Shown: positions 24,094 to 34,663, counted from the first letter of the stretch. The stretch is 64,000 nucleotides of DNA from Achromobacter mucicolens (GCF_902859725.1 NZ_CADIJP010000013.1:115561-179560), one strand, 5' to 3'. The notes: generated from the sequence alone by a model not told the origin. Translations and numbers: made by a program.

Positions 24094-25101
24094 ATGGATA
24101 CGCTTAGCCAACTCTTCGGGGAATGCCAGCAATGGCTCTTCGAGACGGCGATTCAGCCCGCGCTGTTCCACCTGGGCCTGAGCAACTTCATCGAAGACGG
24201 CTACGACGCCACCATGTGGCTGCTGGTGGGCCTGATTCAGGTCGCGGTGCTGGTGCTGGTCTTCGGGCCCCTGCAGCGCCTGCGTCCCGTGGAACCGGTC
24301 ACCGACCGCCGCCAGATCGGCATCGACGTGCTGTACACGCTGATCCACCGGCTGGGCGCGTTCCGGCTCGTGCTGTTCTTCACCATCGATCCCTTCTGGG
24401 ACAGCGTCTTCGGGCAGCTGCACGTGTGGGGCTTCGCGCCCTTTCAGCTGGATCAGTACTGGCCCGGCGTGACGGACAAGGCGTGGGTCAGCCTCATCAT
24501 CTACCTGCTGCTGTTCGATGCGGTGGATTACTTCTACCATCGCGCCCAGCACCGCTTCGGCTGGCTGTGGGCGCTGCATGCCGTGCATCACAGCCAGCGC
24601 CAGATGACCATCTGGAGCGACGACCGCAACCACCTGCTGGACGACATGCTGCGCGACGTGCTCATCGTGTTCGTGTCGCAGCTGGTGGGCGTGCCGCCCG
24701 CGCAGTTCGTGATGGTGGTGGCGATTACCCAGCTTGCGCAAAGTTTTTCGCACGCCAACCTGCGCATGCATTTCGGCGCGCTGGGCGAACGCCTTCTGGT
24801 CAGCCCGCGCTTTCATCGCCATCATCATTCCATCGCCTACGACGCCTCCTCGCCGGGGCCGGCCGGCGGCTACAACTTTGCCGCGCTGTTTCCGATCTGG
24901 GACGTCGTGTTTCGCACCGCGCGCTTTGGCGTCGGGTACGGCCCCACGGGCATCCACGACCAGCAGGCCGAACTGGGCGGACGCGATTACGGCCGGAGTT
25001 TCTGGTCGCAGCAATGGCTGGGCATCAAGCGCATGATCGGCCGCGACCGCGAACCGGCCGCTGCACCGCCCGTGCCGCCCGCTGGCGCCGAACGCGCATG
25101 A
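24094..25101 (+). CDS. sterol desaturase/fatty acid hydroxylase family membrane protein
   Basis: 335 residues. Membrane segments at about 40-60, 80-100 and 130-150, then the eight-histidine diiron motif: YHRAQHRFG (H-x3-H), LHAVHHSQ (H-x2-HH) and FHRHHHS. This family uses O2 to hydroxylate or desaturate lipids in the inner membrane. The start at 24094 lies 2 bp after the deacetylase stop. It is the last gene of a propeller/deacetylase/hydroxylase operon whose common purpose (perhaps envelope lipid or glycan modification) is inferred. Confidence 0.85.
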   Translation: MDTLSQLFGECQQWLFETAIQPALFHLGLSNFIEDGYDATMWLLVGLIQVAVLVLVFGPLQRLRPVEPVTDRRQIGIDVLYTLIHRLGAFRLVLFFTIDPFWDSVFGQLHVWGFAPFQLDQYWPGVTDKAWVSLIIYLLLFDAVDYFYHRAQHRFGWLWALHAVHHSQRQMTIWSDDRNHLLDDMLRDVLIVFVSQLVGVPPAQFVMVVAITQLAQSFSHANLRMHFGALGERLLVSPRFHRHHHSIAYDASSPGPAGGYNFAALFPIWDVVFRTARFGVGYGPTGIHDQQAELGGRDYGRSFWSQQWLGIKRMIGRDREPAAAPPVPPAGAERA

Positions 25102-25136
25102 AAAAACCCCGCGGCTGGCTGTCCAGCGGCGGGGGC
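25098..25136 (-). terminator. terminator for the thioesterase gene
   Basis: Arms CCCCGCGGC and GCGGCGGGG with a 10-base loop; read on the minus strand the stem is followed by TTTTTT. It overlaps the stop codon of the hydroxylase on the plus strand, so it lies between the convergent genes and may help end both transcripts. Confidence 0.7.
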
Positions 25137-25183
25137 GAATCGGATAGCGGCCGGATAACTGCTGCCGGGCCGCCACGCGGCAA

Positions 25184-25708
25184 TCAGGCGCCCGGCGTGT
25201 CGTGCGTGGTTTCGCGCTTGATCTCGCCGTGGCGGCGTTCCATTTCCTGACGCAGTTCGCGGCGCAGGCCGGCCGCCTTGAAGCGCTGCTTCTCCTCAAG
25301 CGTGCGGGGTTCAAGCGGCGGCACCGCGGTCGGGGCGCCCTTGTCGTCCACCGCAACCATCGTGAAATAGCAGCTGTTGGTGTGACGCACCAGCTTCTTG
25401 CGGATGTCCTCGGTCACGACCTTGATGCCGATCTCCATCGACGTGCGGCCCGTGTAGTTCACGGCTGCCAGAAAAGTCACCAGCTCGCCCACGTGGATCG
25501 GTTCCCGGAACACCACCTGGTCCACGGACAGCGTCACGACGTATTGGCCGGCGTACCGGCTGGCACAGGCGTAGGCCACCTGGTCCAGATACTTGAGGAT
25601 GGTTCCGCCGTGTACGTTTCCCGAGAAATTCGCCATGTCTGGCGTCATCAGGATGGTCATCGACAATTGGTGGCTAAAGGCGTCGTCCATGGCGGGCGGC
25701 TCATTCAT
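25184..25708 (-). CDS. acyl-CoA thioesterase, hotdog fold (YciA-like)
   Basis: 174 residues. Hotdog motifs: MTPDMANFSGNVHGGTILKY with the catalytic-type Asn/Asp region, then DQVAYACASRYAG and TLSVDQVVFREPIHVGELV. These enzymes hydrolyse acyl-CoA to free acid and CoA in the cytoplasm. The C-terminal charged helix (EEKQRFKAAGLRRELRQEME) is typical of the longer bacterial members. Monocistronic with its own terminator. Confidence 0.88.
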   Translation of the reverse strand: MNEPPAMDDAFSHQLSMTILMTPDMANFSGNVHGGTILKYLDQVAYACASRYAGQYVVTLSVDQVVFREPIHVGELVTFLAAVNYTGRTSMEIGIKVVTEDIRKKLVRHTNSCYFTMVAVDDKGAPTAVPPLEPRTLEEKQRFKAAGLRRELRQEMERRHGEIKRETTHDTPGA

Positions 25709-25767
25709 GAATAAAAGGCTAATGGTAGCGGCAGGCGCATGACATCGCGCCGTATTTCCGCGGCGGA

Positions 25768-27354
25768 TCAGGGTTTCTTGGGGGGCAGCGCGGGCGGCGT
25801 CTCTGCGGCTGCCGCCGGATGGCCGGCCCCTGGTTCGCTCGGCGGCGGATGGCCGGCCCCCGGATGGCCGGCCCCCGGTTCGCCGGCCGCCGGGTCGCCG
25901 GCCGCAACTTCCTCAACTTCCGCTGCGATCCGGCTCACGGCCGGGGGCGTCCACAGCCCATCGCGCACCGCCGGACCCGGGGTGTAGACGCGCAGCAGCA
26001 TGCCGACCGGACCGGCCGCGGGGATCGGCAGCCAGTTGGACTGGTCCTCGGGCGCCGGCGCGGTGTTGCTGAAAATCAGGTCCAGCGAGCCGTCCGCGTT
26101 GTAGCGCAGCGGATCGCGGCTGCCGAGCGCGTGACGGTTGACCGGGTTGGGCACGGGCATGCCCTGGCCGTCGTAGGCTGCCAGCGACCAGAACGCGCCC
26201 GTGTCGGGCAACTGGTCGCTGCCGATGTGCAGCGTATATGCGTGGGCGCCGTCCAGCAGCGCGCCTTCGCTGTCGGTGGCTAGCACTTGCACGGTCAGGT
26301 CCTCGGGCAATCCACTGCCCGGCTGGGCCTGCGCGGCCAGCGCGCGGCGCAACCAGTCGTTGCCGTACACGCCGATGCTGGCGGTTTCCTGCAGCCAGCC
26401 GTTCGTGGCGCGCAGCGAGTGGCCTGCCGCCGCCGCCATGCGGTCGCGCGCCGCGCGCACGCCGCGGCGCATGCCCTGCTTGGCGGAATGGTCGAGCTTG
26501 TCGAAGTCGAACGGACGGCCCGGCGCCAGCCCCACCCGCCGCAGCAGCACGAGGACCGGCTGGTCCGTCGCGTGCGGCGGATGCTTGCGCAGCAACTCGG
26601 CCGCATAGGTAAAGAACGCGTCGGTCGGCATGGCGTCCACCTGTTCGCTTGCCGGGATCTTCAGGTCGAGGGACGGGTCCGGCTTCGGGCGCGGCGCCTG
26701 CGCGGGCAGGTTCCATTGCGCCAGCGGCGTCACGGCGAGGCCGTCCTGCAAGGCGTTGACCGTCGCCTGGTCGGGGCCACCGCGCGTGTCGATCAGCACC
26801 TTCGCCCAGACGTGAACGGTGGGCGCGTCGATACGGGCCATGCCGGAGGGCAGCGTGCCGGTCCAGCCGGGCGGCACGATGGCGGTGTTGCCCTTCGCCG
26901 TGCCGGTGGTGCGCGTGCCCAGCGTCGCGAAGACGTCGGTCCACATGTCCAGCAGCGTCAGGGTGTAGCGCCGGCCCGCCGTGTCGGGCGCGGACAGCAC
27001 GACGGGTCCCTCGGTCAGGTCCAGCCACGCCGTGCTGCGCAGCACATCGAAGTTCGACCACGGCGTGGCCTCGCCCGCTCGGGGCAGGGCGCGCACGTGC
27101 GCAAAGGTGTTGGACGCAGCGCCTTGCGACCCTTGCGACGGATGGGTGAACTGGCGGCGCGTCAGGTCCATGACGACCAGCGGATAGAAATACAGATAGC
27201 CCTCCATCGCCGCCTGCTGCGCCGCCTCGGTGGCGGCGGCGGCGGGCGACTGGGATGCGGGCGCCGCGTGGACGGACGCCTGCGGCGCCAGCAGGCAGGG
27301 CGCGATGGCCAGCGACAGGGCAAGGGTTCGGGCCACGGGGGCAAGGCGTCGCAT
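25768..27354 (-). CDS. exported DUF1254/DUF1214 protein
   Basis: 528 residues with a signal peptide (LALSLAIAPCLLAPQASVHA). The DUF1254 half contains YLYFYPLVVMDLTRRQFTHP and WLDLTEGPVVLSAPDTAGRRY, and the DUF1214 half AFWSLAAYDGQGMPVPNPVNR and NWLPIPAAGP with a closing LRVYTPGPAVRDGLW. The family is widespread in proteobacteria with no settled function. The C-terminus is a low-complexity tail of GAGHP/PAAGEP repeats. It is divergent from the formate dehydrogenase operon. Confidence 0.85.
   Translation of the reverse strand: MRRLAPVARTLALSLAIAPCLLAPQASVHAAPASQSPAAAATEAAQQAAMEGYLYFYPLVVMDLTRRQFTHPSQGSQGAASNTFAHVRALPRAGEATPWSNFDVLRSTAWLDLTEGPVVLSAPDTAGRRYTLTLLDMWTDVFATLGTRTTGTAKGNTAIVPPGWTGTLPSGMARIDAPTVHVWAKVLIDTRGGPDQATVNALQDGLAVTPLAQWNLPAQAPRPKPDPSLDLKIPASEQVDAMPTDAFFTYAAELLRKHPPHATDQPVLVLLRRVGLAPGRPFDFDKLDHSAKQGMRRGVRAARDRMAAAAGHSLRATNGWLQETASIGVYGNDWLRRALAAQAQPGSGLPEDLTVQVLATDSEGALLDGAHAYTLHIGSDQLPDTGAFWSLAAYDGQGMPVPNPVNRHALGSRDPLRYNADGSLDLIFSNTAPAPEDQSNWLPIPAAGPVGMLLRVYTPGPAVRDGLWTPPAVSRIAAEVEEVAAGDPAAGEPGAGHPGAGHPPPSEPGAGHPAAAAETPPALPPKKP
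25818..25905. repeat. degenerate GGATGGCCGGCCCC repeats in the DUF1254 gene
   Basis: Three copies of GGATGGCCGGCCCC and related GTTCGCCGGCCGCC units. They encode the Pro/Gly/Ala tail of the DUF1254 protein; they stay in frame. Confidence 0.7.
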
Positions 27355-27441
27355 CGGCGCTCCAAGTCATGCAATGCCGGGCATCGTAGCAGTGCTGCAC
27401 TGCGACAAAATCCGCGAAGTAAGCGCCTTTTGCCGTCAAAT

Positions 27442-27463
27442 TCAGACCAGAGCGGCGGTCTGA
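27442..27463. promoter_or_regulatory. inverted repeat upstream of fdoG
   Basis: Arms TCAGACC and GGTCTGA separated by 8 bp, about 125 bp before the fdoG start in the 233-bp divergent region shared with the DUF1254 gene. Could be an operator; no known consensus is matched with confidence. Confidence 0.3.
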
Positions 27464-27587
27464 CGCCCCAGCAGGCATGGCGTACCCCTTATTGAAGGCC
27501 TATACTTCCTCACATTCCCTTGGAAGTTGTAGGGCTTTTTGTCCTAGTCGTTTTCGCTTCCTTCATTCACCAGGAGAGGAGTGCTTC

Positions 27588-30500
27588 ATGGTCAACATGA
27601 ATCGCCGCCAGTTCTTCAAGGTGACCGGTGCGACGCTGGCGGGCTCCAGCCTGGCCATGCTGGGGGCTGCCCCCGGCACGGCCATGGCCGAGGTGCGCCA
27701 GTTCAAGCTTGCGCGCATGACCGAAACGCGCAACACCTGTCCCTACTGTTCGGTCGCCTGCGGTTTGCTGATGTACGGCCTGGGCGATGGCTCGAAGAAC
27801 GCCCGCGCCAGCATCATGCACATCGAAGGCGACCCCGACCATCCCGTCAATCGCGGCACCCTCTGTCCGAAGGGCGCGGCCCTGATCGACTTCATCCATA
27901 GCCCGAATCGCCTGAAATACCCGGAATACCGGGCGCCCGGCTCGGACAAATGGGTCCGGATGTCGTGGGACGAAGCCCTGACCCGCATCACCAAGCTCAT
28001 GAAGGCCGACCGCGACGCGAACTTCGTCGAGAAGACCGCGGACGGCAAGACGGTAAACCGGTGGCTGACCACCGGCATGCTGGCCGCCTCGGCAAGCAGC
28101 AACGAGGTCGGTTACATCACGCACAAGACTGTGCGCAGCATGGGGATGCTGGCGTTCGACAATCAAGCCCGTGTCTGACATGGCCCGACGGTGGCAGGTC
28201 TTGCCCCGACGTTTGGCCGTGGAGCGATGACGAACCATTGGGTCGACATCAAGAACGCGGACATAGTTTTGATCATGGGCGGCAATGCCGCCGAGGCCCA
28301 CCCTTGCGGGTTCAAATGGGTCACTGAAGCCAAGGCCCACAACAAGGCCAAGTTGATCGTCGTGGATCCGCGCTTTACGCGTTCGGCATCCGTGGCGGAC
28401 TTCTACGCGCCCATACGTACCGGCACCGACATCATCTTCCTGGGTGGCGTCATCAAGTACCTGTTGGATAACGACAAGATCCAGCACGAGTACGTGCGCA
28501 ACTACACCGACTTTTCGTTCATCGTGCGCGAGGACTTCGCGTTCGACGCGGGCCTGTACTCGGGCTACAACGCCGAAAAGCGCACCTACGACAAGCAAAG
28601 CTGGGACTACGAGCGCGGCGATGACGGTTACGTCAAGACCGATCCCACGCTGCAGCATCCGCGTTCGGTGTACCAGCTGCTCAAGAAGCACTACTCACGC
28701 TACACGCCCGAAATGGTCGAGCGGGTCTGCGGCACGCCCAAGGACAAGTTCCTGACGGTGTGCGACATGCTCGCGTCCACGGCCACCACCAACCGGGCCG
28801 CCACGATCCTGTACGCGCTGGGCTGGACGCAGCACTCCATCGGCTCGCAGATCATCCGCACCGGCGCGATGGTGCAGCTGCTGCTGGGCAACATCGGCAT
28901 CGCCGGCGGCGGCATGAATGCGCTGCGGGGGCACTCGAACATCCAGGGCCTGACCGACCTGGGCCTGATGTCGAACCTGCTGCCGGGCTACATGACGCTG
29001 CCCAACGAGCCCGAGCAGGACTACGCCAAGTACATCGACACGCGCACGCTCAAGCCGCTGCGTCCCAACCAGCTGAGCTACTGGCAGAACTATTCCAAGT
29101 TCCACGTCAGCCTCATGAAGGCCTGGTGGGGCGGCGCGGCCACCGCCGAGAACAACTGGGCGTTCGACTACCTGCCCAAGCTGGACAAGCTGTACGACAT
29201 GCTGCAAGTCTACGAGCTGATGGTCCAGGGCAAGATGAACGGCTACATCGCCCAGGGCTTCAACCCGCTGGCCGCGGCGCCCAACAAGGCCAAGCTGAAC
29301 GATGGCTTTGCCAAGCTCAAGTTCCTGGTCATCATGGACCCGCTGGTCACGGAAACGTCCGAGTTCTGGCGCAACGCCGGCGAGGCCAACGACGTGGATC
29401 CGTCCAAGATCCAGACCGAGGTCTTCCGGCTGCCCACCACCTGTTTTGCCGAGGAAGACGGCGCGCTGGTCAACTCCGGCCGCTGGCTGCAATGGCACTG
29501 GAAGGGCGCCGAACCCCCGGGCGAGGCCAAGAGCGACATCGAGATCATGGCGCTCATCTTTACGCGCCTGCGCAAGCTGTACCAGGACGAGGGCGGCAAG
29601 TATCCCGATCCCATCGTCAATCTGTCGTGGCCGTATTCCAATCCGCAGAACCCGACGGCCGAGGAACTGGCCAAGGAATACACGGGCCGCGCGCTCGTCG
29701 ACCTTGCGGATCCCAAGGATCCGGCGAAGATCATGCGTAAGGGCGGCGAGCAGCTTGCAGGCTTTGCCGAGCTGCGCGACGACGGCTCCACCGCCAGCGG
29801 CTGCTGGATCTTCGCGGGCGCCTGGAGCCCCAGCGGCAACCTCATGGCCCGCCGCGACAACAGCGATCCCACCGGCATCGGCCAGACCCTGAACTGGGCC
29901 TGGTCGTGGCCGGCCAACCGCCGAATCCTGTACAACCGCGCCTCCTGTGACCTGCAAGGCAAGCCGTTCGATCCGCGGCGCAGCGTCGTGTCCTGGAACG
30001 GCCGCGCCTGGGTGGGCGCCGACATCCCCGACTTCAAGGGCGACGAGAACCCCGCGGGCGGCATGGGGCCGTTCATCATGAACCCGGAAGGCGTGGCGCG
30101 CTTCTTTGCGCGGGCAGGCCTGGCCGAAGGGCCGTTCCCGGAACACTACGAGCCCTTCGAAAACCCGCTGGGCTACAACCCGCTGCATCCGAAGGCCAAG
30201 GGCGTCACCAGCAACCCGGCCGCGCGCATCTTCAAGGATGACCTGGCGGCGATGGGCACGGTGGAGAACTTCCCGTATGTGGCCACCACGTACCGGCTGA
30301 CGGAACACTTCCACTACTGGACCAAGAACGTGCGCATCAACGCGATTCTCCAGCCCGAGCAGTTCGTGGAGATCGGCGAGGCGCTGGCCAAGGAGCTGGG
30401 CATTCCCAACGGCTCTCGCGTGAAGGTGTCGTCCAACCGCGGCTACATCAAGGCGGTGGCGCTCGTCACCAAGCGCATCCGTCCGCTTGTCATCGAGGGC

Positions 30501-30656
30501 AAGACGGTGCACCAGGTCGGGATTCCGATCCACTGGGGTTTCGTCGGCGTCGCCAGGCCGGGCTTCCTCACCAACACCCTGACGCCATTCGTGGGCGACG
30601 GCAACTCCCAGACACCGGAGTTCAAGTCGTTCCTGGTGAAGGTCGAAAAGGTATAG
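27588..30656 (+). CDS. fdoG: formate dehydrogenase-N/O catalytic subunit, selenocysteine-containing
   Basis: 1022 residues if the in-frame TGA at 28176-28178 is read as selenocysteine (Sec197; position 196 in E. coli FdnG). The sequence around it, [16 protein letters not shown], matches E. coli FdnG closely, and the frame continues uninterrupted for 826 codons. A Tat signal ([10 protein letters not shown]) exports the folded enzyme; C51, C54, C58 and C93 bind a [4Fe-4S] cluster; the rest is the molybdopterin-guanine-dinucleotide domain. It oxidises formate to CO2 in the periplasm and passes electrons through FdoH and FdoI to quinone. The start at 27588 follows GGAGAGGAG. Not a broken gene. 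Confidence 0.95.
28176..28216 (+). promoter_or_regulatory. bacterial SECIS element after the UGA codon of fdoG
   Basis: Directly 3' of the TGA a short hairpin forms: GGCA (28193-28196), apical loop GGTCT, TGCC (28202-28205), with partly paired flanks. The GGUC loop about 17-22 nt after UGA is the feature bound by the C-terminal domain of SelB, and the spacing matches E. coli fdnG and fdhF. Confidence 0.8.
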
Positions 30657-30666
30657 GAGAACCGAC

Positions 30667-31566
30667 ATGTCAATGCAATCCCTGGACATCAAGCGGCGCT
30701 CCGCCACCACCACGCCGCCGCCGGGCATCCGTGAACCCGTCACGGGCTCGGTCGCCAAGCTGATCGACGTCTCCAAGTGCATCGGCTGCAAGGCGTGCCA
30801 GAGCGCCTGCATGGAGTGGAACGACCTGCGCGACGAGATCGGTGTCAACGTGGGCGTCTACGACAATCCGGCTGACCTCACCGAGCATTCCTGGACCGTC
30901 ATGCGCTTCTCGGAATTCGAGAACCCCGCTGGCGACCTGGAATGGCTGATCCGCAAGGACGGCTGCATGCACTGCGAGGATCCGGGCTGCCTGAAAGCCT
31001 GTCCCTCGCCGGGCGCCATCATTCAGTACAACAACGGCATCGTGGATTTCCACGAGGAAAACTGCATCGGCTGCGGCTACTGCATCACCGGCTGTCCGTT
31101 CAACGTGCCGCGCATCTCCAAGAAGGATCACAAGGCGTACAAGTGCACGCTGTGTTCCGATCGCGTGGCCGTCGGCATGGAGCCCGCATGCGTCAAGGCC
31201 TGTCCCACCGGCGCCATCGTCTTCGGCACCAAGGACGACATGCACCAGCATGCGGCCGAACGCGTCGAGGACCTGAAATCGCGGGGCTTCGCGCAGGCCG
31301 GCGTCTACGATCCGCCAGGCGTGGGCGGCACGCACGTCATGTACGTGCTGCATCATGCAGACCAGCCGGGGCTGTACCACGGCTTGCCCGCCGATCCGCA
31401 GATCAGTCCGATGGTGTCGCTCTGGAAGGGGCTGGCCAAGCCGCTTGGCCTGGCCACGATGGCGCTGACCGCGCTGGCGGGCTTCTTCCACTATGCGCGG
31501 GTCGGCCGCAACGAAGTGACCGAGGAAGACGAACGTCGAGCCGAAGAGGAGGTGCGCCATGAGTGA
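30667..31566 (+). CDS. fdoH: formate dehydrogenase iron-sulfur (beta) subunit
   Basis: 299 residues. Four [4Fe-4S] motif groups: [42 protein letters not shown] and [22 protein letters not shown]-terminal hydrophobic helix ([20 protein letters not shown]) anchors it on the periplasmic side. It conducts electrons from the FdoG active site to the cytochrome b subunit. The gene is 10 bp after fdoG and overlaps fdoI by 8 bp. Confidence 0.95.
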   Translation: MSMQSLDIKRRSATTTPPPGIREPVTGSVAKLIDVSKCIGCKACQSACMEWNDLRDEIGVNVGVYDNPADLTEHSWTVMRFSEFENPAGDLEWLIRKDGCMHCEDPGCLKACPSPGAIIQYNNGIVDFHEENCIGCGYCITGCPFNVPRISKKDHKAYKCTLCSDRVAVGMEPACVKACPTGAIVFGTKDDMHQHAAERVEDLKSRGFAQAGVYDPPGVGGTHVMYVLHHADQPGLYHGLPADPQISPMVSLWKGLAKPLGLATMALTALAGFFHYARVGRNEVTEEDERRAEEEVRHE

Positions 31567-32191
31567 AGAACACCACTATCGCCGCATCAAGCGCTACACG
31601 CCGGGCGAGCGCACCAACCACTGGATCATCGCGCTCACGTTCATCCTGCTCGCGCTGTCCGGGCTGGCGCTTTTTCATCCGTCGATGTACTGGCTGACCA
31701 ACCTGTTCGGGGGCGGGCCCTGGACGCGCATCCTGCATCCGTTCATCGGGGTGGTGATGTTCGTGTGCTTTGCCGTGTTCGCTGGACACATGTGGCGCCA
31801 CAACCTGCTGACCCGCGCGGACCGCCAATGGCTCAGGCAGCTCAACGATGTGGTCGAGAACCGCGAGGAAAAGCTGCCCGAGGTCGGCAAGTACAACGCC
31901 GGCCAGAAGCTGCTGTTCTTCGTGCTGATCCTGTGCATGCTGGGGCTGATGGTCAGCGGCATCGTGATCTGGCGCGAATATTTCGCGTTCTACTTCCCGA
32001 TCTGGGTGGTCCGCGCCGCATCGGTGCTGCACGCGGTTTGTGCGCTGGTGCTGATTTGCGCGATCATTGTGCATATTTACGCGGCGATCTGGGTAAAGGG
32101 GTCGCTCACGGCAATGCTGCGCGGCTATGTCACCGCCGGCTGGGCGTGGAAACACCATCGCGCCTGGTTTCGGGAGCAGGTGAAGAAATAG
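31559..32191 (+). CDS. fdoI: formate dehydrogenase cytochrome b556 (gamma) subunit
   Basis: 210 residues, four membrane helices ([58 protein letters not shown] and [18 protein letters not shown]). Histidines on helices 1, 2 and 4 are placed to bind two b hemes, with the menaquinone/ubiquinone site on the cytoplasmic side. It completes the formate:quinone oxidoreductase and lets the cell generate a proton gradient from formate. It overlaps fdoH. Confidence 0.94.
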   Translation: MSEEHHYRRIKRYTPGERTNHWIIALTFILLALSGLALFHPSMYWLTNLFGGGPWTRILHPFIGVVMFVCFAVFAGHMWRHNLLTRADRQWLRQLNDVVENREEKLPEVGKYNAGQKLLFFVLILCMLGLMVSGIVIWREYFAFYFPIWVVRAASVLHAVCALVLICAIIVHIYAAIWVKGSLTAMLRGYVTAGWAWKHHRAWFREQVKK

Positions 32192-32275
32192 TTTTTTGGC
32201 CCGGCATGTCGTGATCGCACGGCTGTTATCCTCTTCGCAGGCTGGCAGCCGTGTTTGTTTTTCTGGAGACGAGAA

Positions 32276-33208
32276 TTGCAGCGAATCCTTCCGCGCGGCG
32301 AGATCGAAGCGCTAGACCATAACGCCATTCCCCGCATCACCCTGCCGGAGCGGCAAACCGTCTTTGCCGCGCGGGCCGCGCGACTGCGCCAGTTGGCCGA
32401 GGGCAATCCGGTGGGCGACTACCTGTTGCTGATGGCGCATCTGGTCGATGCCCAGCACCGCGCGCTGCAGGACTGCGCCGCGCCGCCCGCCACCGAAGAC
32501 CGCATTTCGCTCGCGCAGACGCACGGCATGCCGCCGTTGCAGGCCGTGGGCTGGCCCCGCGACCCGCTGTGGCGCCGCATCCTGGGCCAATTGCTGGACG
32601 ACGTGTCGCGCGCGCCCGGCGTGCCTGCCGAGGCCATCGACGTCTGCGCCGCGCTGCGCCGCGCGCTGGATGACGATCCCGAATCGCTCGAAGACCTGGC
32701 CCAGGCCGTGTTGTCCGAACAGGACGAGGGCGTGGATAGCGCCGCCGCGCCCTTCGTCATGGCCGCGTTGCAGGTCTACTGGACGGACCTTGCCAACCGC
32801 TTCGATCCCAAGCAGCTGCCTGTCGCCAGCCCGTTTGGGGTCTGTCCGGTCTGCGCCAGCCTGCCCGTGGCCAGCATCGTCCGCGTGGGCGGCCAGTACG
32901 AGGGCTACCGCTACCTGTGCTGCAGCCTGTGCGCCACGCAATGGCACATGGTGCGCGTGAAGTGCTCGCATTGCGAGGACGTCGAGAAGGTCGCCTACCA
33001 GGCCATCGAGGGCCGCACGCCCGCCATCAAGGCCGAAACCTGCGATAACTGCCACACGTATCGCAAGATCTTCTATCAGGACAAGGACCTGTACGTGGAG
33101 CCGGTGGCCGACGACCTTGCCAGCCTGATGCTGGACGTGCTGGTGGGCGAGGCGGGGTATTCGCGGTCCAGCGGCAATCCGCTGCTGTGGCATGGCGCGC
33201 AGGACTAG
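32276..33208 (+). CDS. fdhE: formate dehydrogenase accessory protein FdhE
   Basis: 310 residues from a TTG at 32276 with GGAG seven bases upstream (an upstream TTG at 32255 is less likely). Four paired-cysteine motifs (FGVCPVCASLP, YLCCSLCATQWH, KCSHCEDV, CDNCHTY) form the rubredoxin-like metal sites of FdhE, which binds the catalytic subunit in the cytoplasm before Tat export. It follows the structural genes as in many proteobacteria. A variable N-terminal helical half is usual. Confidence 0.92.
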   Translation: MQRILPRGEIEALDHNAIPRITLPERQTVFAARAARLRQLAEGNPVGDYLLLMAHLVDAQHRALQDCAAPPATEDRISLAQTHGMPPLQAVGWPRDPLWRRILGQLLDDVSRAPGVPAEAIDVCAALRRALDDDPESLEDLAQAVLSEQDEGVDSAAAPFVMAALQVYWTDLANRFDPKQLPVASPFGVCPVCASLPVASIVRVGGQYEGYRYLCCSLCATQWHMVRVKCSHCEDVEKVAYQAIEGRTPAIKAETCDNCHTYRKIFYQDKDLYVEPVADDLASLMLDVLVGEAGYSRSSGNPLLWHGAQD

Positions 33209-33232
33209 CGCCTCTCGATGACGGAGTCTCGC

Positions 33233-34663
33233 ATGGCAGATCAACTGTCCGGGGCCGGCCTGGCCGCGGCATCCGACATCCCTTCGCTGGACCGCCTGTT
33301 GAACGCCGAGGCGCTGCGTCCGGCGCTGGCAACCCACGGCCGCACGCAGGTGGTGGCCGCCTTGCGCCGCGACCTGGAGGCGTTGCGTAAGCGCGCGCTG
33401 GTCGGCGGCGTGCCGCGCCACGAGCTTGAGGCTGCCGCCGTGGCGGCTCGCACGTCGGCGGCGCTGGACGAGGCCGCGCGCCCGCGCTTGCGCGCGGTCT
33501 ACAACCTGACCGGCACCGTGCTGCACACCAACCTGGGCCGCGCGCTGCTGCCCGACGAAGCGGTGGCCTCGGTGCTGCGCGCGCTGACCACGCCGGCCAA
33601 CCTGGAGTTCGACCTGGACACGGGCGGGCGCGGCGATCGCGACGACCTCATCGACGACCTGCTGTGCGAGCTGACCGGGGCCGAGGCGGCCACGGTGGTC
33701 AACAACAATGCGGCCGCGGTGCTGCTGATGCTCAACGCGCTGGCGGACCGCCGTGAAGTGGTGGTGTCGCGCGGCGAACTGGTCGAGATCGGCGGCGCGT
33801 TTCGCATCCCGGACATCATGAAGCGCGCGGGCGCCAAGCTGGTCGAAGTGGGCACCACCAACCGCACGCACGCGGCCGACTACGAGAACGCCATCGGCCC
33901 GCGGACCGCGATGCTGATGAAGGTGCATTGCAGCAACTACGCGGTGACCGGCTTCACGAAAAGCGTGGACGTGGCCGACGTGGCCGCGCTGGCGCACGCG
34001 CGCGGGCTGCCCGCCACGGTGGACCTGGGCAGCGGCACGCTGGTGGACCTGACGCAGTTCGGATTGCCCAAGGAAGACACCGTGCGCGAGACCATCGCGG
34101 CGGGCGCCGATCTGGTTACGTTCAGTGGCGACAAGCTGCTGGGCGGGCCGCAGGCGGGCCTCTTGGTAGGCCGCGCCGACCTGATCCGCAAGATCAAGAA
34201 AAACCCGCTCAAGCGCGCGCTGCGCGTGAGCAAGCTCACGCTGGCCGCGCTGGAACCAGTGTTGCAGCTGTACCGCGCGCCCGAGTTCCTGGCGCAGCGG
34301 CTGACGACGCTGCGTCTTCTGACCCGCCCCATGCGCGACATCCAGCCGCAGGCCGAACGGCTGCGCGGCGTGCTGGCGCATGCGGCGGGGCCCAGCTATG
34401 CGGTGGAAGCCGTGCCGATGTTCAGCCAGATCGGCAGCGGTGCGCTGCCGATCGACCAGCTTCCCAGTTACGGACTGGCGGTGCGCTACGCCGGCAGCGG
34501 CCGTCCCGGGCGGCATCTGGACCGGCTTGAGACGCTGCTGCGGCGGCTGCCGGTGCCCGTCATCGGCCGCATCGCGGATGACGCGTTGTGGCTGGACCTG
34601 CGCTGCCTGGAAGACCGCGACGAAGCGGCCTTCACGGCGCAACTGGCGGAGCCGCTGGCATGA
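33233..34663 (+). CDS. selA: L-seryl-tRNA(Sec) selenium transferase
   Basis: 476 residues from the ATG at 33233 (GGAG seven bases before; a further ATG 15 bp upstream lacks one). PLP-dependent fold type [17 protein letters not shown] (cofactor phosphate region), and the Schiff-base lysine K301 in [14 protein letters not shown]. It converts Ser-tRNA(Sec) to Sec-tRNA(Sec) using selenophosphate in a large ring-shaped complex. The last bases overlap the selB start (ATGA). Confidence 0.96.
   Translation: MADQLSGAGLAAASDIPSLDRLLNAEALRPALATHGRTQVVAALRRDLEALRKRALVGGVPRHELEAAAVAARTSAALDEAARPRLRAVYNLTGTVLHTNLGRALLPDEAVASVLRALTTPANLEFDLDTGGRGDRDDLIDDLLCELTGAEAATVVNNNAAAVLLMLNALADRREVVVSRGELVEIGGAFRIPDIMKRAGAKLVEVGTTNRTHAADYENAIGPRTAMLMKVHCSNYAVTGFTKSVDVADVAALAHARGLPATVDLGSGTLVDLTQFGLPKEDTVRETIAAGADLVTFSGDKLLGGPQAGLLVGRADLIRKIKKNPLKRALRVSKLTLAALEPVLQLYRAPEFLAQRLTTLRLLTRPMRDIQPQAERLRGVLAHAAGPSYAVEAVPMFSQIGSGALPIDQLPSYGLAVRYAGSGRPGRHLDRLETLLRRLPVPVIGRIADDALWLDLRCLEDRDEAAFTAQLAEPLA

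Noticed and set aside
28176-28190. Apparent stop or frameshift splitting the formate dehydrogenase gene
   Set aside because: Frame is unchanged on both sides and the codon coincides with the known selenocysteine position, with a SECIS hairpin and all sel genes nearby.
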